DNA of 64,000 bases from Polytrichum commune (Eukaryota > Streptophyta > Polytrichopsida > Polytrichales > Polytrichaceae): positions 9,238,501 to 9,302,500 of the forward strand of contig OX485805.1 of the NCBI GenBank assembly GCA_950295325.1. Reading direction: 5' to 3'. Position 1 is the first letter of the stretch. Every line of letters begins with the position of its first letter. Below the pieces are notes generated by a model. It searched no databases and had not been told where the DNA came from. It worked only from the letters and a program-made list of their open reading frames with translations. This document shows, piece by piece, positions 35,979-49,118 of this stretch. The position numbers and the translations under genes were made by a program.

Positions 35979-36530
35979 TCATCAGCTGGAGTTTAAGCAA
36001 TCTTCCAGAGGTCAAAAAAACGGAATGAAGTTATGTTCTCAGTGTTTCCAGGATGAAGATGACATGTGGAAATCATGTGTACCGTGGTTTGGTGAGCTCT
36101 GGCTTGTGAATGGGAAGGGATTCGGGCATCCAGTGGCTTAAGGTTTGGTGTTTTGGTTCAGGTTTTGTAGCAATCTTCGAGGGGTTGAGAAACGGAATGA
36201 GTTCAAGTTTGCAGTGCTTTCAGGATGAAAAACTTCTGGAAAACATGTGGAAAACACATGTGAAATCATGTGTGCCGTGGTTTGGTGAGCTCTGGTATGT
36301 GAAAGGGGAAGGGATTCAGGCATCTAGTAGTGTATCCTTTGAGTTTTAAGTCAGCTGGAGAAGAGCATCAGAAATCTCGGAGAGGTTGAGGAATGTATAA
36401 TCTCAGTGTTTTCAAAATGGGAGCATGTGGAAATCATGTGGAATTCATTTATGCCGTGGTTTGGTGAGGTCTGGTTTGTGAAAGGGAAGGGATTCGGGCA
36501 TGCAGTGGTATAGGGTTTGTGTTTTGGTTG
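35979..36530. repeat. Triplicated ~180-bp block upstream of COP1
   Basis: Three units share, in order: an ATCTTC..GAGG block, CAGTGTTT..CAGGATGA or a variant, AACATGTGG / AATCATGTG, CCGTGGTTTGGTGAG, and GGGAAGGGATTCGGGCATC. The CCGTGGTTTGGTGAG landmark is at about 36082, 36274 and 36453, so the spacing is 192 and 179 bp. The block ends about 350 bp before the COP1 start codon, so it lies in the leader or proximal promoter. Confidence 0.85.
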
Positions 36531-36885
36531 GGGTGTGGAGCATAAGGTCGCCATGTCGGGGAGTTCTCTGAGAGGGCATGGTATGCATTGAGCAGGGCGA
36601 GATTGGTTCTGTATTGGAAGACATGGCCGGAGATATGGAGGCCATCATCTTTGCTCCATTGAGGATATGTATGTGGTGGGAGATGCATGGGATCGTTATA
36701 GGTAGGTAGGTTGCTTGAGAGGCTCTTTGTTGAGCAAGGTGCACATGCGGAGTGCTTTGGCAGAGGAACTGGCCACCCATGGGGATATAATTGGCTCTTT
36801 TTGTAGCATGAATTCTACATAGCTCTTACTGGCTCTTGTGTAGAATGAAGCTGTAACGGGATCAGGTGGAGTGAAGAGCTAAACC

Positions 36886-39800
36886 ATGGAGGGAGCCCCG
36901 GGCAGGGAGGGGTCAGGAGGACCTCAGGTGCCATCTGTAGTAGCAGCGGTGAAACAGGAGCCTCGAGCACCAGAGCATGCATTTGAGGTTGGCATGTCGG
37001 GCAAGGTGGCTGTGGACAAGGATTTCCTATGTCCCATTTGTATACAGACCATGAAGGACGCTTTCTTGACTGCCTGTGGGCACAGCTTTTGCTACATGTG
37101 TATAATGACGCATCTGAGCAACAAGAGCAATTGCCCCTGCTGCGGATTGTACCTCACGAACAACCAGCTGTTCCCCAATTTCCTCCTCCAGAAGGTAAGA
37201 TCCAGATAAAGAGACCAATTAAAACTTTTTGCTATATGTAGTCCATACAAAAACATATGTGTGATGCTGATGAGAACGGGACATTTAAATTGGAGCTGCT
37301 TTGGTGCCTGTGAGCAAAATGTGTGACTGTTTGAAGCTTTTTGACATTGGCTGAATTACTATCCTCCTATTCTCAATTGGGCTAGCGTTAAGCGCAAAAT
37401 TGTACACATTGCTGCATGAGAGCCAAAATCAGAAGAATTTGTAACGATGAGAACTGGGAATTTGAATTTTAGCTGCTCTGTTGCCTGTGAGCAATGTGTC
37501 ACTGGGTTGAAGCCTTTCACATCTGCTGATTTACCATCATGGATTTCTTAAATGGGCCCATTTGAATCCTTTTGGCTCTCATGCATCAATGTGCATTGAT
37601 TTCTTGATTTCTCAATTCCAATATTGTGCACATTGATGCATCAGAGCCAAAAGTGAAGAATTTTAACCAGCTGTCTGGAATCAAGAAACCGAGTACTGGT
37701 GTCAGTATGTTTGTCATAGCTGTGTATCTTGAAGGTAATTGTAGCAGTTGCTACGATGTGATTGACGGCCATAATTCAGGGCTCGCTTCGGACATCTTGG
37801 GATAGGTTTGACCTAGATTGAACTACTTCCATCTGGTGATTTCTGGATGGTCTCTCTGGATTCAGCCCTGCACTGACAAATATGGTGATGATGATGATAC
37901 CACCTGTGTCCCCCATATAAAAAAGAAATGAATAAAATAATTCCACAAAAAGTTCATGACCTGGATGAAGTTGTGAAGCTGTATTGTTTACTGATATTTC
38001 AGCGTTGGAATGCATCGTGTAGCTTTTGAAGAAGGCGTCAACGTCACAGTTAGTAAGCAATGCGTCCCCTTCAGAGCATTTACGAATTGCCCTTCAAGAG
38101 GTATATTATTTTTGGAGCCTTTGGAGGCCCCTTGCTATGGATTGTCTTGATTAGATTGTACTAGTCTTGTGCCTTGCCCAGGGAGTTGCAAAGCTGTATT
38201 TTGAAGCCTCTTATGTCAAGTAGGTATGAGTCCCAATCGGCCTTCTCGATCATTGATAGTCACCAGATTGTTTTCTTTGTTGTGCAAATCATACTTCCAT
38301 GAGTACTCACTTGCTATCTCCTCAGTGCTGTTGCCATTGCCAAGGTTATGTTGCAAACAAGAGTTTGTTTTGTTGTCTGGATACAAACTCTGAGGATTTT
38401 GTCCTCTCATTGTTCTGGAGTTTCCAGCTTGGTGGTTTGTATGTAATATTCTGACTTCTTTTGGCTGTCCGTCGGTAAATTGCTTTTCCGACAATTGACT
38501 TTACATCATATGTGACTAAAATGTCAGAGGATCAGGTCACTTACTGTTTAGCACTACCTGAAATCTTGCCATATTTGTTTACTGGAAACTGCACTGGTGT
38601 ATTGCAAAATTAGTTTCCTAAATCTCCAAATGTGAAATTCTTAGTATTGCAATACCTTGTTGGATTCTTAGTATTGGTAAGCTAAGATATGCATTTACAG
38701 CAGGTAAAATGCCTATCATGGGTGTTACTAAATGTATTGTGGATCCAGGGTATAGAGCTTCCTGTCAAGGAGCTGGACTCGCTTATGCATTTATTATCGG
38801 AGAAGAAGCATAAGGTTGAACAAGAAGAAGCTGAGACTAATATGGAGATCCTGTTAGAATTTTTGACCCGGTCTCGGCAACAAAAACAAGAAGAGCTCAA
38901 TCAGGTGAGGAGAATGCAGATAGTAAGGATCTGGTGGAAATTATAAGGGCTTTCGTGTAATGCATACCTGGTGGATCTGTTTGTTAACAACTTATCAAGC
39001 TTGTTACGGGATGATCAATTGCTAGTTGCATTAAACTACCACCAGTCCATTGGTCCACTATCTTGTCACCACTAGTCCATTTTAAAAGGCGTATATACTG
39101 GGAATTCCAGCCCTAGTATCAGGAGTCCACACAAGTCTTATCTTTTACAATCTTGTGCAGACTACATTGGTATGAGTTCCTTGATTTTGCTCATATCAAG
39201 TGGAATCTGCTTTTGATCAGCTGCAAGGGGACCTACAGTTCCTCAAGGAGGACATTCATGCTGTGGAGAAACAACAATCAGAAATGTTGAATGTTAAAGA
39301 GAAGTATGCAATGAAGATTCGCATGCTAGGGGGTGGTCCATCTTCAAGGCTTGATATGTTAGCTGCAGGTGAGAACAGAACTAAAGTGGGTGCTACTTCT
39401 CAGACCCGAGGCAGTCGGGGAGGTGCATCAGCACCAGCTAGTTTAGCCCCATCTCATCCTCTACGGCAGGGAGAGTTTAGAGGACAAGGCACTACTTTCA
39501 GTAATTTTGATAAAGAGATGCTGGGGGACCGTGCACAACCAAGCAACTGTCAGTGTCCTTCACAAAGTGCACAACCTTCACTGGCAGGGTTGACTGTGGC
39601 GAAGAAACGTCGTGTGTTGCAAGAGGTACAATATCTTGATGTTTGGCCTGTGAGATTCCCTTCATAGGAACATGTCTGTGGGTTGTTTTGCTGTTAAAAG
39701 TTAGTTCCAGAAAATTCTTTGCATTATCTATACAACATTTATAGGTTAGGAAGAATTGCCTCTCTGGACAGTAACTCCTAAATTTCATAAAGAACAACTC

Positions 39801-42800
39801 GACTGGAAGTGGCTGCCAAATTCACTGTGATGAAGGTAGAGCTAGTGGGTGACTTGAATCCTTTTAATCGCTGAAGACAGCCTTTGTTCTAGATTATTCT
39901 TGCATGGTTCAGTAGATGCTGTCAGTATTTGCTAGGAACAGTTAACAGGGGTTGATTGTTCCAAGTCCCTTTTTTCTGGTAGGATTGCCATTACAATTTG
40001 CTTAAATTACTCTGACTAATCCAATAAAATTGACTGATACCATATTTTACATGGATGGAACATGTCATAATCTTCATTGTATAAAAAATTCCTTATGTGT
40101 GGTAGATCTCTGTGAATTTGTTGGCCAATCACAGTTTGACGACCTGCAAGAAGCCTACCTGCAAAGGAGGAGGAGAGTTGCACAAAGACAGCGCCAAAAA
40201 CAGAAAGTACATGAGACAATAGTAGAAAAGGATGAAGAGGTCAATTCTGCTGGATCTGATCGATATTGTTCTGGTCTTAATGACTTCCATTCTGTTCTCA
40301 CAGCCTTTACACGCTACAGGTATACTATTGTTGTGCTCTAATGATATGGGGAATGTACAATTTGAGACTGACCTGTTACAGACTCTTGTGCCTTCCAACA
40401 TGTGCTTAGTGAAGGAACATATATAAATTGGATATGGGAGATTGTTTAGATATTATTGTTGTTTAGATGCTCATGAATTTCAGGTAAGGTATTGTGCATT
40501 TAGAGATTTGCCATTTATTCACTAAATTGCTCCTCATATGTTGACCTTGTCTTTGATTTTCCAGTCGACTACGCATAATTGCAGAGTTGCGGTGTGGAGA
40601 TTTGTTTCATACTTCTAACATTGTTTCGAGGTGAAACAATCTTACCTTTCATGATTTAGTTGCTTACACAATAAGTTTTTGCTGCTGTATGTTGTGTACA
40701 ACTATATTAAGCTGAAAATGGTCAAGAATGTCTACGTTGTGTTTATGGAGAATGTCAGTTTGCAGACCACGTTCACAAAAGGGTTTCAACAGAATCTTCA
40801 CTGCTAAGAAAATGATATCCTACTGATTGGCACAGATCTCTGCAGCCAAAAGGCAACAGACAAACCTACTAGAACTTGGCTCAAGTACATATATGTCTTT
40901 GACAATTATGTCGTGAAAATGTCTTAAGTCGCATATGTTGGAATTCTCCATGCAGCATTGAGTTTGATCGGGATGATGAGCTGTTTGCAACAGCTGGTGT
41001 TTCAAGACGGATCAAAGTATTTGAATTTGCAACGGTACGAATAGTCCTTTTAGGAGTTGACTGTACAGCGTGCTCATTCTTGAATTATTTTTGCTAGGTT
41101 ATTGAGATTTGAGATCTTTGACTTGAAAAAAAAAAATGTATAGGTGAGTGACACTTACGAACTGTTGCCCAGCTAGAAGAATATTAGTGATATGCTTGCA
41201 GCTGAAGGCGTGACCTGTTGGAGGCCCATAGATATGTCAATGGGAACTGGTCTCGAGAGAAGCTTTTAGCTTGAGGGTCTTTTTGGAGATCAATGAGGCA
41301 CAAAATATACCCTGGTTATCTTGTGTCATGGGCTTGAACCTGTAGCATGGTGGCTTATAGTTTTTGGTTTCTTGTCATTGCACACAGGTGGTCAATGAGT
41401 TGGCTGATGTTCACTGTCCAGTTGTTGAGATGTCAACAAGATCAAAGCTGAGTTGCCTTAGTTGGAACAAATACATCAAAGCCCATATTGCCAGTAGTGA
41501 TTATGAGGGCATCATTACAGTCTGGGATGTGAACCAACGTCAGGTTTGTAGACTTGGCCTCCCTATGCGCAAGCATTTGCAAGTAGTATGAAGGTGGAGT
41601 ACCAAGTGATTTATGGACGACTTATTTGTAAGGTGTTTATTTGAGTGACTTCATTCTCCTTGTGGATTTTGTGTTATGTGTTTGGGGCTATTACCCATTG
41701 GTCCATCCCAACATTTTCATCTGCAATAATGGTGATCTGCACTATATCTGACCGAACACTGTATGCAGAGTGTTATGGAGTACGAGGAACATGAAAAGCG
41801 GGCTTGGAGTGTGGATTTCTCAAGAACAGATCCAACTATGTTGGTCTCAGGGAGTGATGATGGCAAGGTGTGTACTCTTCTTCTTTCTCTTGATGTCCCA
41901 ATCATCCTCCATTAACTGTGATAATATTTAGTATCTCTTTGATGGTGAACATTGCAGTCAAGAGCCAAAGGTATCAGCTGAGCAATATAATAATCTGTTG
42001 ATGCCACATGCCTGTCTTTGGACCCTAGATGCAGAGTTTCAAAAGCTGATTCAACCTTGTGAGCAGATTCGTGTTTAGCTGTTGGGAGGGGGTGACAACT
42101 TGTGTAACTGTTCAAGTTTCGGATCAGTCCAACCTCGTCATGACAGTATTAGATAAGTTGAGGTTTATCAATCAGTATACTACTGGTCTACATAAACTCT
42201 CTTTTGATTCTAAAAACCAAAAGAGTCCTGATGTTGATCATTGTTGGTTCTTGGTTTATTATCAAATCAGAGGATTGACTTTCCTGTGGTGCAGGTTAAA
42301 GTGTGGTGTACAAGGCAAGAATCCAGTGCTCTCAATATTGATATGAAGGCTAATATTTGTTGTGTGAAATACAACCCAGGATCGAGCAACTACATTGCAG
42401 TAAGTTCTGATATTCTGCTGTACTCTAAGTTCTCCACTGAAGGAACATGTCTGATTGGCTGGGGTGTTGCTTTCCTTTGTCCTTATTTAAATCATCCTGT
42501 TGAGCATTATTTTGAATTTGTGCTCTACTAAGCTCCAAATTTTGGCAGGTCGGTTCTGCTGATCATCACATACACTACTTTGATTTGCGTCATCCTGATC
42601 TGCCACTGTATGTGTTCAATGGGCACAAGAAAGCTGTATCCTATGTGAAGTTCTTGTCACCAAATGAACTGGCTTCTGCATCAACAGATAGCACTCTCCG
42701 GCTCTGGGATGTGAAAGAAAATCGTGCGGTATGTTCTGAATGTCTTGCAGTTTCTCTGGATTGGAGTAAAAGTGCAGAAATGGAATGCTTCTATGTGGTC

Positions 42801-44014
42801 TACATTCATGCATCAACTTGTGGTGCTGAAGGTCTCATAGGGTATAGACTCTGGTTATACATAGTTATATCGATTCTGGACATCCATAGGGTATTCACTT
42901 TGGATATGCTCAAAAAAGTAATATATTAGGCTATTACCTCACTTTGTCTCAAGGATGAAGTGATTTGACTTGGGCACAATGTGAGTGCAGATGAGAACAT
43001 TGAAAGGTCATACAAACGAGAAGAATTTCGTCGGGCTTACTGTCAACAGTGAATATATAGCCTGCGGCAGTGAAACAAATGAGGTTTTTGTTTATCACAA
43101 GGTTGGTTTATTCCTTCCTGCCTCTTCCGAATGTCAGCATTTGATGCTCAGGTCTTCACATTGTTGTCTTGTTGAAATTGATGGTATCTTGTTGACGGCT
43201 TCACCTTGGCGAGGTGGGCTGATGACCTTGCTATATATAAAATTGTAATGAAAAAAATAATGCAGACTTGGGCTAACCTGGTCAATTTTTCTGTTCAATC
43301 CAATGTCATCATGGCATATTTCTATTCTCCATTTGTTTTGATGAAGTATCGAATGAAGTTATCTGCAAACCCCCCAAAGAGGGACCGAACTAGGAGTTTG
43401 GTGTCTCTTTGAGGGACATGGGACATTTCTATCCAGAGTGAGCTTAATCAACACCAAACTCTTGTGTCGGAGCCTAAGTTTGAAAGTTGGGGTAAAACTC
43501 CTTGGACCTCCTCTTTCAATCCAAAAACTGAGAAAACTTGAGGATCTAAAATAAGGTATGCCCATGAATCGGCCTATGCAAGCCTAGCTTGGCCCACCGA
43601 TCTTAGTATTACAAGCTAGAAAAGTCAGTTTTTTATAGCCTGGCCCCACTCTTTTAGCATACTAACTTAAACCTCAAGAAAACTTAGGTGACTTTATGCA
43701 TAAGCTCTCAAAGTCACCTTTTAGCCAACTCACCTGGAGTTTGACCCAAGGACTTTATGGATGATTATTCTAATGTGTTGTAAATTTTCAATATGTTTGT
43801 TGCCGTTGTGGTTGATACTGACAGCTTTTTGGGGAAACATGTACAGGCTATGTCAAAGCCAGCCTCATCTCACAGGTTTGGGTCACCCGACCCTGAAGAA
43901 AGTGATGACGAAACATCTCATTTCATAAGTGCCGTCTGTTGGAAGAGCGAGAGCCCAACCATGCTTGCGGCCAACTCACAAGGCACAATCAAAGTACTGG
44001 TGCTTGCTCCTTAA
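36886..44014 (+). CDS. COP1: COP1 E3 ubiquitin ligase, 13 exons, 698 aa
   Basis: Exons: 36886-37194, 38023-38100, 38749-38904, 39221-39625, 40135-40319, 40565-40630, 40956-41034, 41388-41543, 41769-41867, 42295-42399, 42549-42728, 42991-43101, 43847-44014. All introns are GT-AG, and the joined 2097 nt are open to TAA. The RING finger spans residues 49-86 ([17 protein letters not shown]). A coiled coil covers about 135-200 ([20 protein letters not shown], then [15 protein letters not shown]). A basic stretch [17 protein letters not shown] fits the family's nuclear localisation region. Seven WD40 repeats fill about 378-698, with [28 protein letters not shown] and [14 protein letters not shown]. 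The Arabidopsis protein is 675 aa and its gene also has 13 exons. COP1 acts with SPA proteins and CUL4-DDB1 to ubiquitinate photomorphogenesis factors such as HY5. Exon 2 is only 78 nt and was placed by LLKKAS and [12 protein letters not shown]. The stop codon overlaps an AATAAA hexamer. Confidence 0.96.
43360..43560. repeat. Foldback-like insertion in COP1 intron 12
   Basis: AGGAGTTTGGTGTC at about 43390 is answered by AACACCAAACTCTT at about 43450, and the flanks carry CCCCAAAG.. and ..GAGGATC runs resembling the family at 20.8 kb. The intron between exons 12 and 13 (43102-43846) is the second longest in the gene, after intron 1. Confidence 0.4.
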
Positions 44015-44019
44015 TAAAC

Positions 44020-46925
44020 CTTTCTTCACGCCCAAGTTTGTGAAGTAAATATGGGTTTTTCAGCATGGAGGTATTGTCCGAGGTGTACTCTACTATTATA
44101 TTTACATCCTGCTCGAGTTCCAAGAGTGTTCCATTTTATCTGATCTCCTTAGTTTTTTTCTCCACATCATGATGTGGCCAAACGACAAACTATCCTGTGA
44201 GCATTCTCTGGTCATATGCCACTGGGCCTGGTAGATTCTCCCATGCTTTACCTTAAACAAAAGGTTTTTTTCTAGGGTTGAATATTACTGTGGTGTGACC
44301 GCTAGCATGTAAGATCTCATTTGGGTTGTGTGGCCATCTGCTAAGGTGCCTGCCATTTTTCATTTCAATTTTGAAAAAGGGGGCCATTGATGGAATCAAC
44401 CCAAATTTATTTTTTGATGGACGTGACGACGATGATCTGGTGGATGCGAAAAAAGGAGTTGGCACCACTGGGGAGCTGTGAGAGGCCCAACCATTCTGCT
44501 CACATGTTGAAGAAGCTGCCATGTGATGAACGTTGGATTTGGTGCCTGAGCCAAAAATGCATGTTCTGTAACGAAGCTGGCATCAAGAACAGTATTTGTA
44601 CAACATGTGGGGAAGTTGTGAAGTTTAGTAGTTGAACAATTGGAGTGAGCACGATTCACTATTTGTTGGATTTATGGCAGTCACATATTGAAAGCTGATT
44701 TTTAAAAAAATTCTCCAGTTCCTTTTTTGCTCCTTCTTTTATAATGGTTATTTTTGTTATCGTTGTGCATCATCTATGGCTCCAGGGCTGGGAGCATGGC
44801 CTGGCCTTTCACAGCCCGGGCGGCCCTTGGAGGACATGGGCCGAAACAGTAAAAAATTAAAATCTGAATACGACAGCATAACTTTGCAGTGATAACACAT
44901 ATTTTACCGTTTGGTACAACGCATGCAATGTGTCCACTGTGTTGGGGTAAACAAAAGCTTATCTTGAGTGTAGCATGGATTTAGTTGTACGTTACTGCCG
45001 CCTAGCTAGTTGCCCAACTTCGTAAGATGTTGTATGCAGCTGAAGTGGCCCATTTTTGGGCCATGTGCCCAGGCTTTTTAGTATTTTGTACCTTCAAGTA
45101 ATTGCAGTCTGTGTTTTAATTGCATTCTATACCCTGTGTGGTGGCCTTGCCTTGGCAGTAGCCGCTTTTGAGCTTTTCTCTACAGTCGCATGTCCGGTTT
45201 CCTTGCCTTCCCAGCAGTTAAAAACAGCTGTGGGCAACAAAACTGGGCCATGTGCCCAACCCATTTGTGAGGTCGCTGAATTTGCAGCTTTGTATAAGTA
45301 GGTGGATTCTGTGAACTCCTTTTGGTCTTTGAGTAGTTTTGTTTCAAGATGTGAGAATTATATCTTCCTCTAGTAACTTACTCTACAGTCCATTGTAATC
45401 AATGCTTTTGTTTTGTCTCTATTGTCTTATCAAACTTGATGCCCATAACCTTGTCAAGATTAAATATTAGACAACTTGAGGTAGATTTTTTTTTAAATAC
45501 AATTTACTCAACAATTCTGCTTCTGAACATTAGGGCCTCAAGTCCCCTGAATGGAACAAATATTATAATAAGAAATATTTGCATAAAGGGGATGTGGCTC
45601 AGCTTTGTGGACAACTTCAAGTGAATCAGATTATGCAATATATAAATTATGGTGCAGTGGCTTGGTAAACCTTCAAAATGAGTTAACAGCCTTCCTAAAT
45701 AGCTCATATTTTTGCTGGTCAGATTCAGTGTAAGCATTCAGAATACTTCTAGCCCACACTAAAAAGGGCAAAGACTGCCCAAACATATATGCATAATTGC
45801 AGGTTTTTCCTGAAAGTATTCAAAGGTTTTTCTGTAAACATCAAAGGCAATTATTGAATGTATTTTAATTGCATTCTGTAAACATCAAAAAACGGTTTGA
45901 GTTTGAGCTTTGTAGTGGCATCAAAGCTTTCACAAGCTAATAAATCACAAAATTCTCCATTCTCCCTTGGAGGGTGTCAGAAAACCAACAGTACTGACTA
46001 AGCTCAAAAGACTTGGTGTAGAACAAATTTTGAAAGCTAACCCCAAGCAATTGGTGGTCTATTTTAGATTCAATACCTTGTGTGCAGCCTACACTTTTTG
46101 CCTCCCTGCTGGCTGTAGCAGGCATTCTATTTCATCTTTAGTAAGTTCCACATAGATTCCAATTTATCCCAGCAAATGCAAGAATGAAACATGGCAAAAG
46201 GTGGGGGAGCAACTAAGTACATGTACACATTCAAAAGCATTTTAATTGTGTATCAACCAATAGATTTCGTCTCCACGGAAAATTGCCCTTGCACAACAAC
46301 TCTAGTTCAAAAACTAACAAGAAAAATGGAAGGCAAGCCTGGCTTCAAAATTGGTCAGATACATTAAGGAAGCAAAGGCATCACAGGAAACTCTAGCACT
46401 AGGCTCATATCCTAAACTGGAACAATATACAAGTGCAACATGACATCCTGCTACCTTCCCAATTTCTTTCCAAATTTTAGAAATGCACCTTACAAAATCC
46501 ATGAATACTTTGGGGGGAAAGTGGGTTAACCTCTCCAAACTTTATATTTCACTCTCGCATAAAAACTGACTCATACTCCATGCCTCAAAACAGTGACCAC
46601 TGAAAAATTCTATGGGAAGTCATTTACAGAGGTTCCAGCTAGAACTTGTCTTATGAGAAACATATCTGGCAGCGTCCTACTCTATTGGCCAGATCCACTG
46701 GTTAATAAAATCTTAACATGATTGCACCTTCTATCCCTGCAAAACCGCATTTACAGATGACTCATTCTATCTCAATCCTCCTTGTGCACTGCTTCCAATA
46801 GACTTGGGAGCAGCATCCACACATGAGTTTTGGATGCATACAACCAAAGTATTGAGTATCTTGTAATTGTGAATTGTTGAGTTAAGCAACAGAAGAGAGA
46901 TATACATTCTCGAAACATTGATGGA
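44020..46925. other. Convergent intergenic region between COP1 and AE7
   Basis: COP1 reads rightward into this stretch and AE7 reads leftward, so both 3' UTRs lie here. Short open frames at 44387-44635 (with a few Cys pairs) and 45056-45301 (hydrophobic) lack splice context and family resemblance. I call no gene. Confidence 0.5.
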
Positions 46926-46927
46926 GT

Positions 46928-49059
46928 TCACTGTTCAGTAGAGACCAAGCATTTCTCCACAAGGTCAACAAGGTTTGGGTTTTCAAAAGCAGCCGCCACC
47001 CTCTCCTTGTCATTCAACTGCTTGTTAACTGCACCCAGAAAGCAAATCCTTAATGTAAAGAGGCATTAAAAAGGGACTCTTAAATAATAGACTATCCCCA
47101 CAGAAACCAAATTTAATTACACTGATAGAGTTCCCTTTTGACTCATATCATATGGGACTTTTCCTCTGGATTTGGTCCCATATGATTTGTCATTGGTTGT
47201 TTTGCATACAATATCAATAAATTCTATTTACTTGTGGTGCATGCTTGGAAGTAGTTATTGAATGTGAATGAAAAGCAACATATTTCATGAGGTTCATTGA
47301 GGGCCAAACTCATTTTAGCACCTCTTGGCAAACCAAAATGAGTTAATGAACCGATATAGGATGTTCTTTGCTCAAATCTCCACATAACCTCCAAGCATGC
47401 ACCAAATACTCACCAAACATGGTAGGTAATCTGTGCAAAACAACCAACTCTAAAACCAAAAGTCATGTTGAAATAGAGGAAAATTCCATTGCAAAATTTG
47501 ATTTACATCCATCGCTTGTAGTGAATGAGCGGGAGCTTACTTGCAGCTTCAGTGGAATGTGAGCCTGGTGCAAGGTATATGTCCACCTGAGAAATGCATG
47601 GCATTGTAAGTTACTTCAATCACAGGGAATCAGTAGAGTGATTCTTCTCACTCAATGGGACTGTAAGTTGGGAGTTGGTCCCCAATGATTTTCCATTGGT
47701 TGTTATGCATGAAAAATCAATAATTTCTTTCCACTTGTGGCGCATGCTCGGAGGTAGTGTGTGAACTTCAAGGAAGAGCAACCTATTTCGCTTCATTTGA
47801 GGACAGTACTCAGTTTAGCACCTCTTCGCATGCCGAAATAGTTTGACCCTCAATAAGCCAATATAGAATGTTTGTTCAAACCTCTACACTACCATCTCCA
47901 AGCATGCACCAAAATCTTCCCAATATTGGCAGGTGTTGTATGCAAAACAACCAACTCCTGACCAAAAGTCATGGTGAGTTAGAGGATAACTCTTATGAGA
48001 AATAAGGGGATTATAAAAACAAGAGGAAAGTTAGAATCAAAAACCTTGAAGCGAGGCGGTAGAGCTCTCAAGAGCTTTAACCGCAATGAGAGCCCAATAA
48101 TTGTAGCCATGCTGCAGTGCTGTACTGTGGGTGTGAATGTGATCCTGTTCAAGCACCGATTTGTATAAGCACCCATTCATAAATTTAAAGAGCAGCAGAC
48201 ATTGAGATAGCCCTCGACAAAACCATGTACTTAGCAAATCTAGGTCAGTGTAGGAGAACTAAATGTCAACTAGCCTTCCATAATTATAGAAAAGGATGTG
48301 ATATGAGACCCTGTAATGCAATCACCCTCAATACAACATCAATAATATATTGATAGCAATTGAACAGAAATAAAATAAAAAGGCATAGCCTGAATCCACG
48401 ATCTTAAAGCTTTCACAGATTCCATTGGAAGAAGTGATAGCCCAGTTCAAGATTACTCAAGTTCAGGAGGTGGAACTTTGGAGGTTGAACCATTCTTAAA
48501 TAAAACCCTAGTAACATGATGCTCAAATTCTTCAAATTCCTTCCACTTACTTGACATAGCTTTTTGTATCGTCCACCAAGATGGAATCCTCAGTCACAAC
48601 ATTGAGCTGCTCCAGTGAATACGGATGCTCGGGATCGGTGATGTCTCTCACATGATGTGCAAAACTCGTGTCAAGGATTTTTACAGTAATTCTTTAACAT
48701 TCCTTGACTATAAAACCTGCATTAGCCTCAACCTGGACATGCCTCTACACTTTACTACAGATTTTACCACCATACTCTCTCCCTCCCCTTTTCATATTCA
48801 AAAAGGAGAAGAAGACTCCTGTCATTCCACAAGGAGGGAGTACTTTACTTCTGTGTGAATTCGCATACATACATTACCTCATACACTCATACACACATAC
48901 ACACACTCATCACATAACCTTATGTCAATCCATAACCACATAGCACTCATACATACATGCACTCATCACATAACCTTATTTGATCACGAAATTTGCACTA
49001 AGGAGTCAGGGCTCGGAGTGCAATTCAACAACGGAGAGCACATGTGCGAAAACAAAAAT

Positions 49060-49118
<59 letters not shown>

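Noticed and set aside
44387-44635. 82-codon frame with several Cys after COP1
   Set aside because: The Cys spacing does not match a zinc-binding family I know, the opposite strand is equally open, and no splice-linked exon was found.
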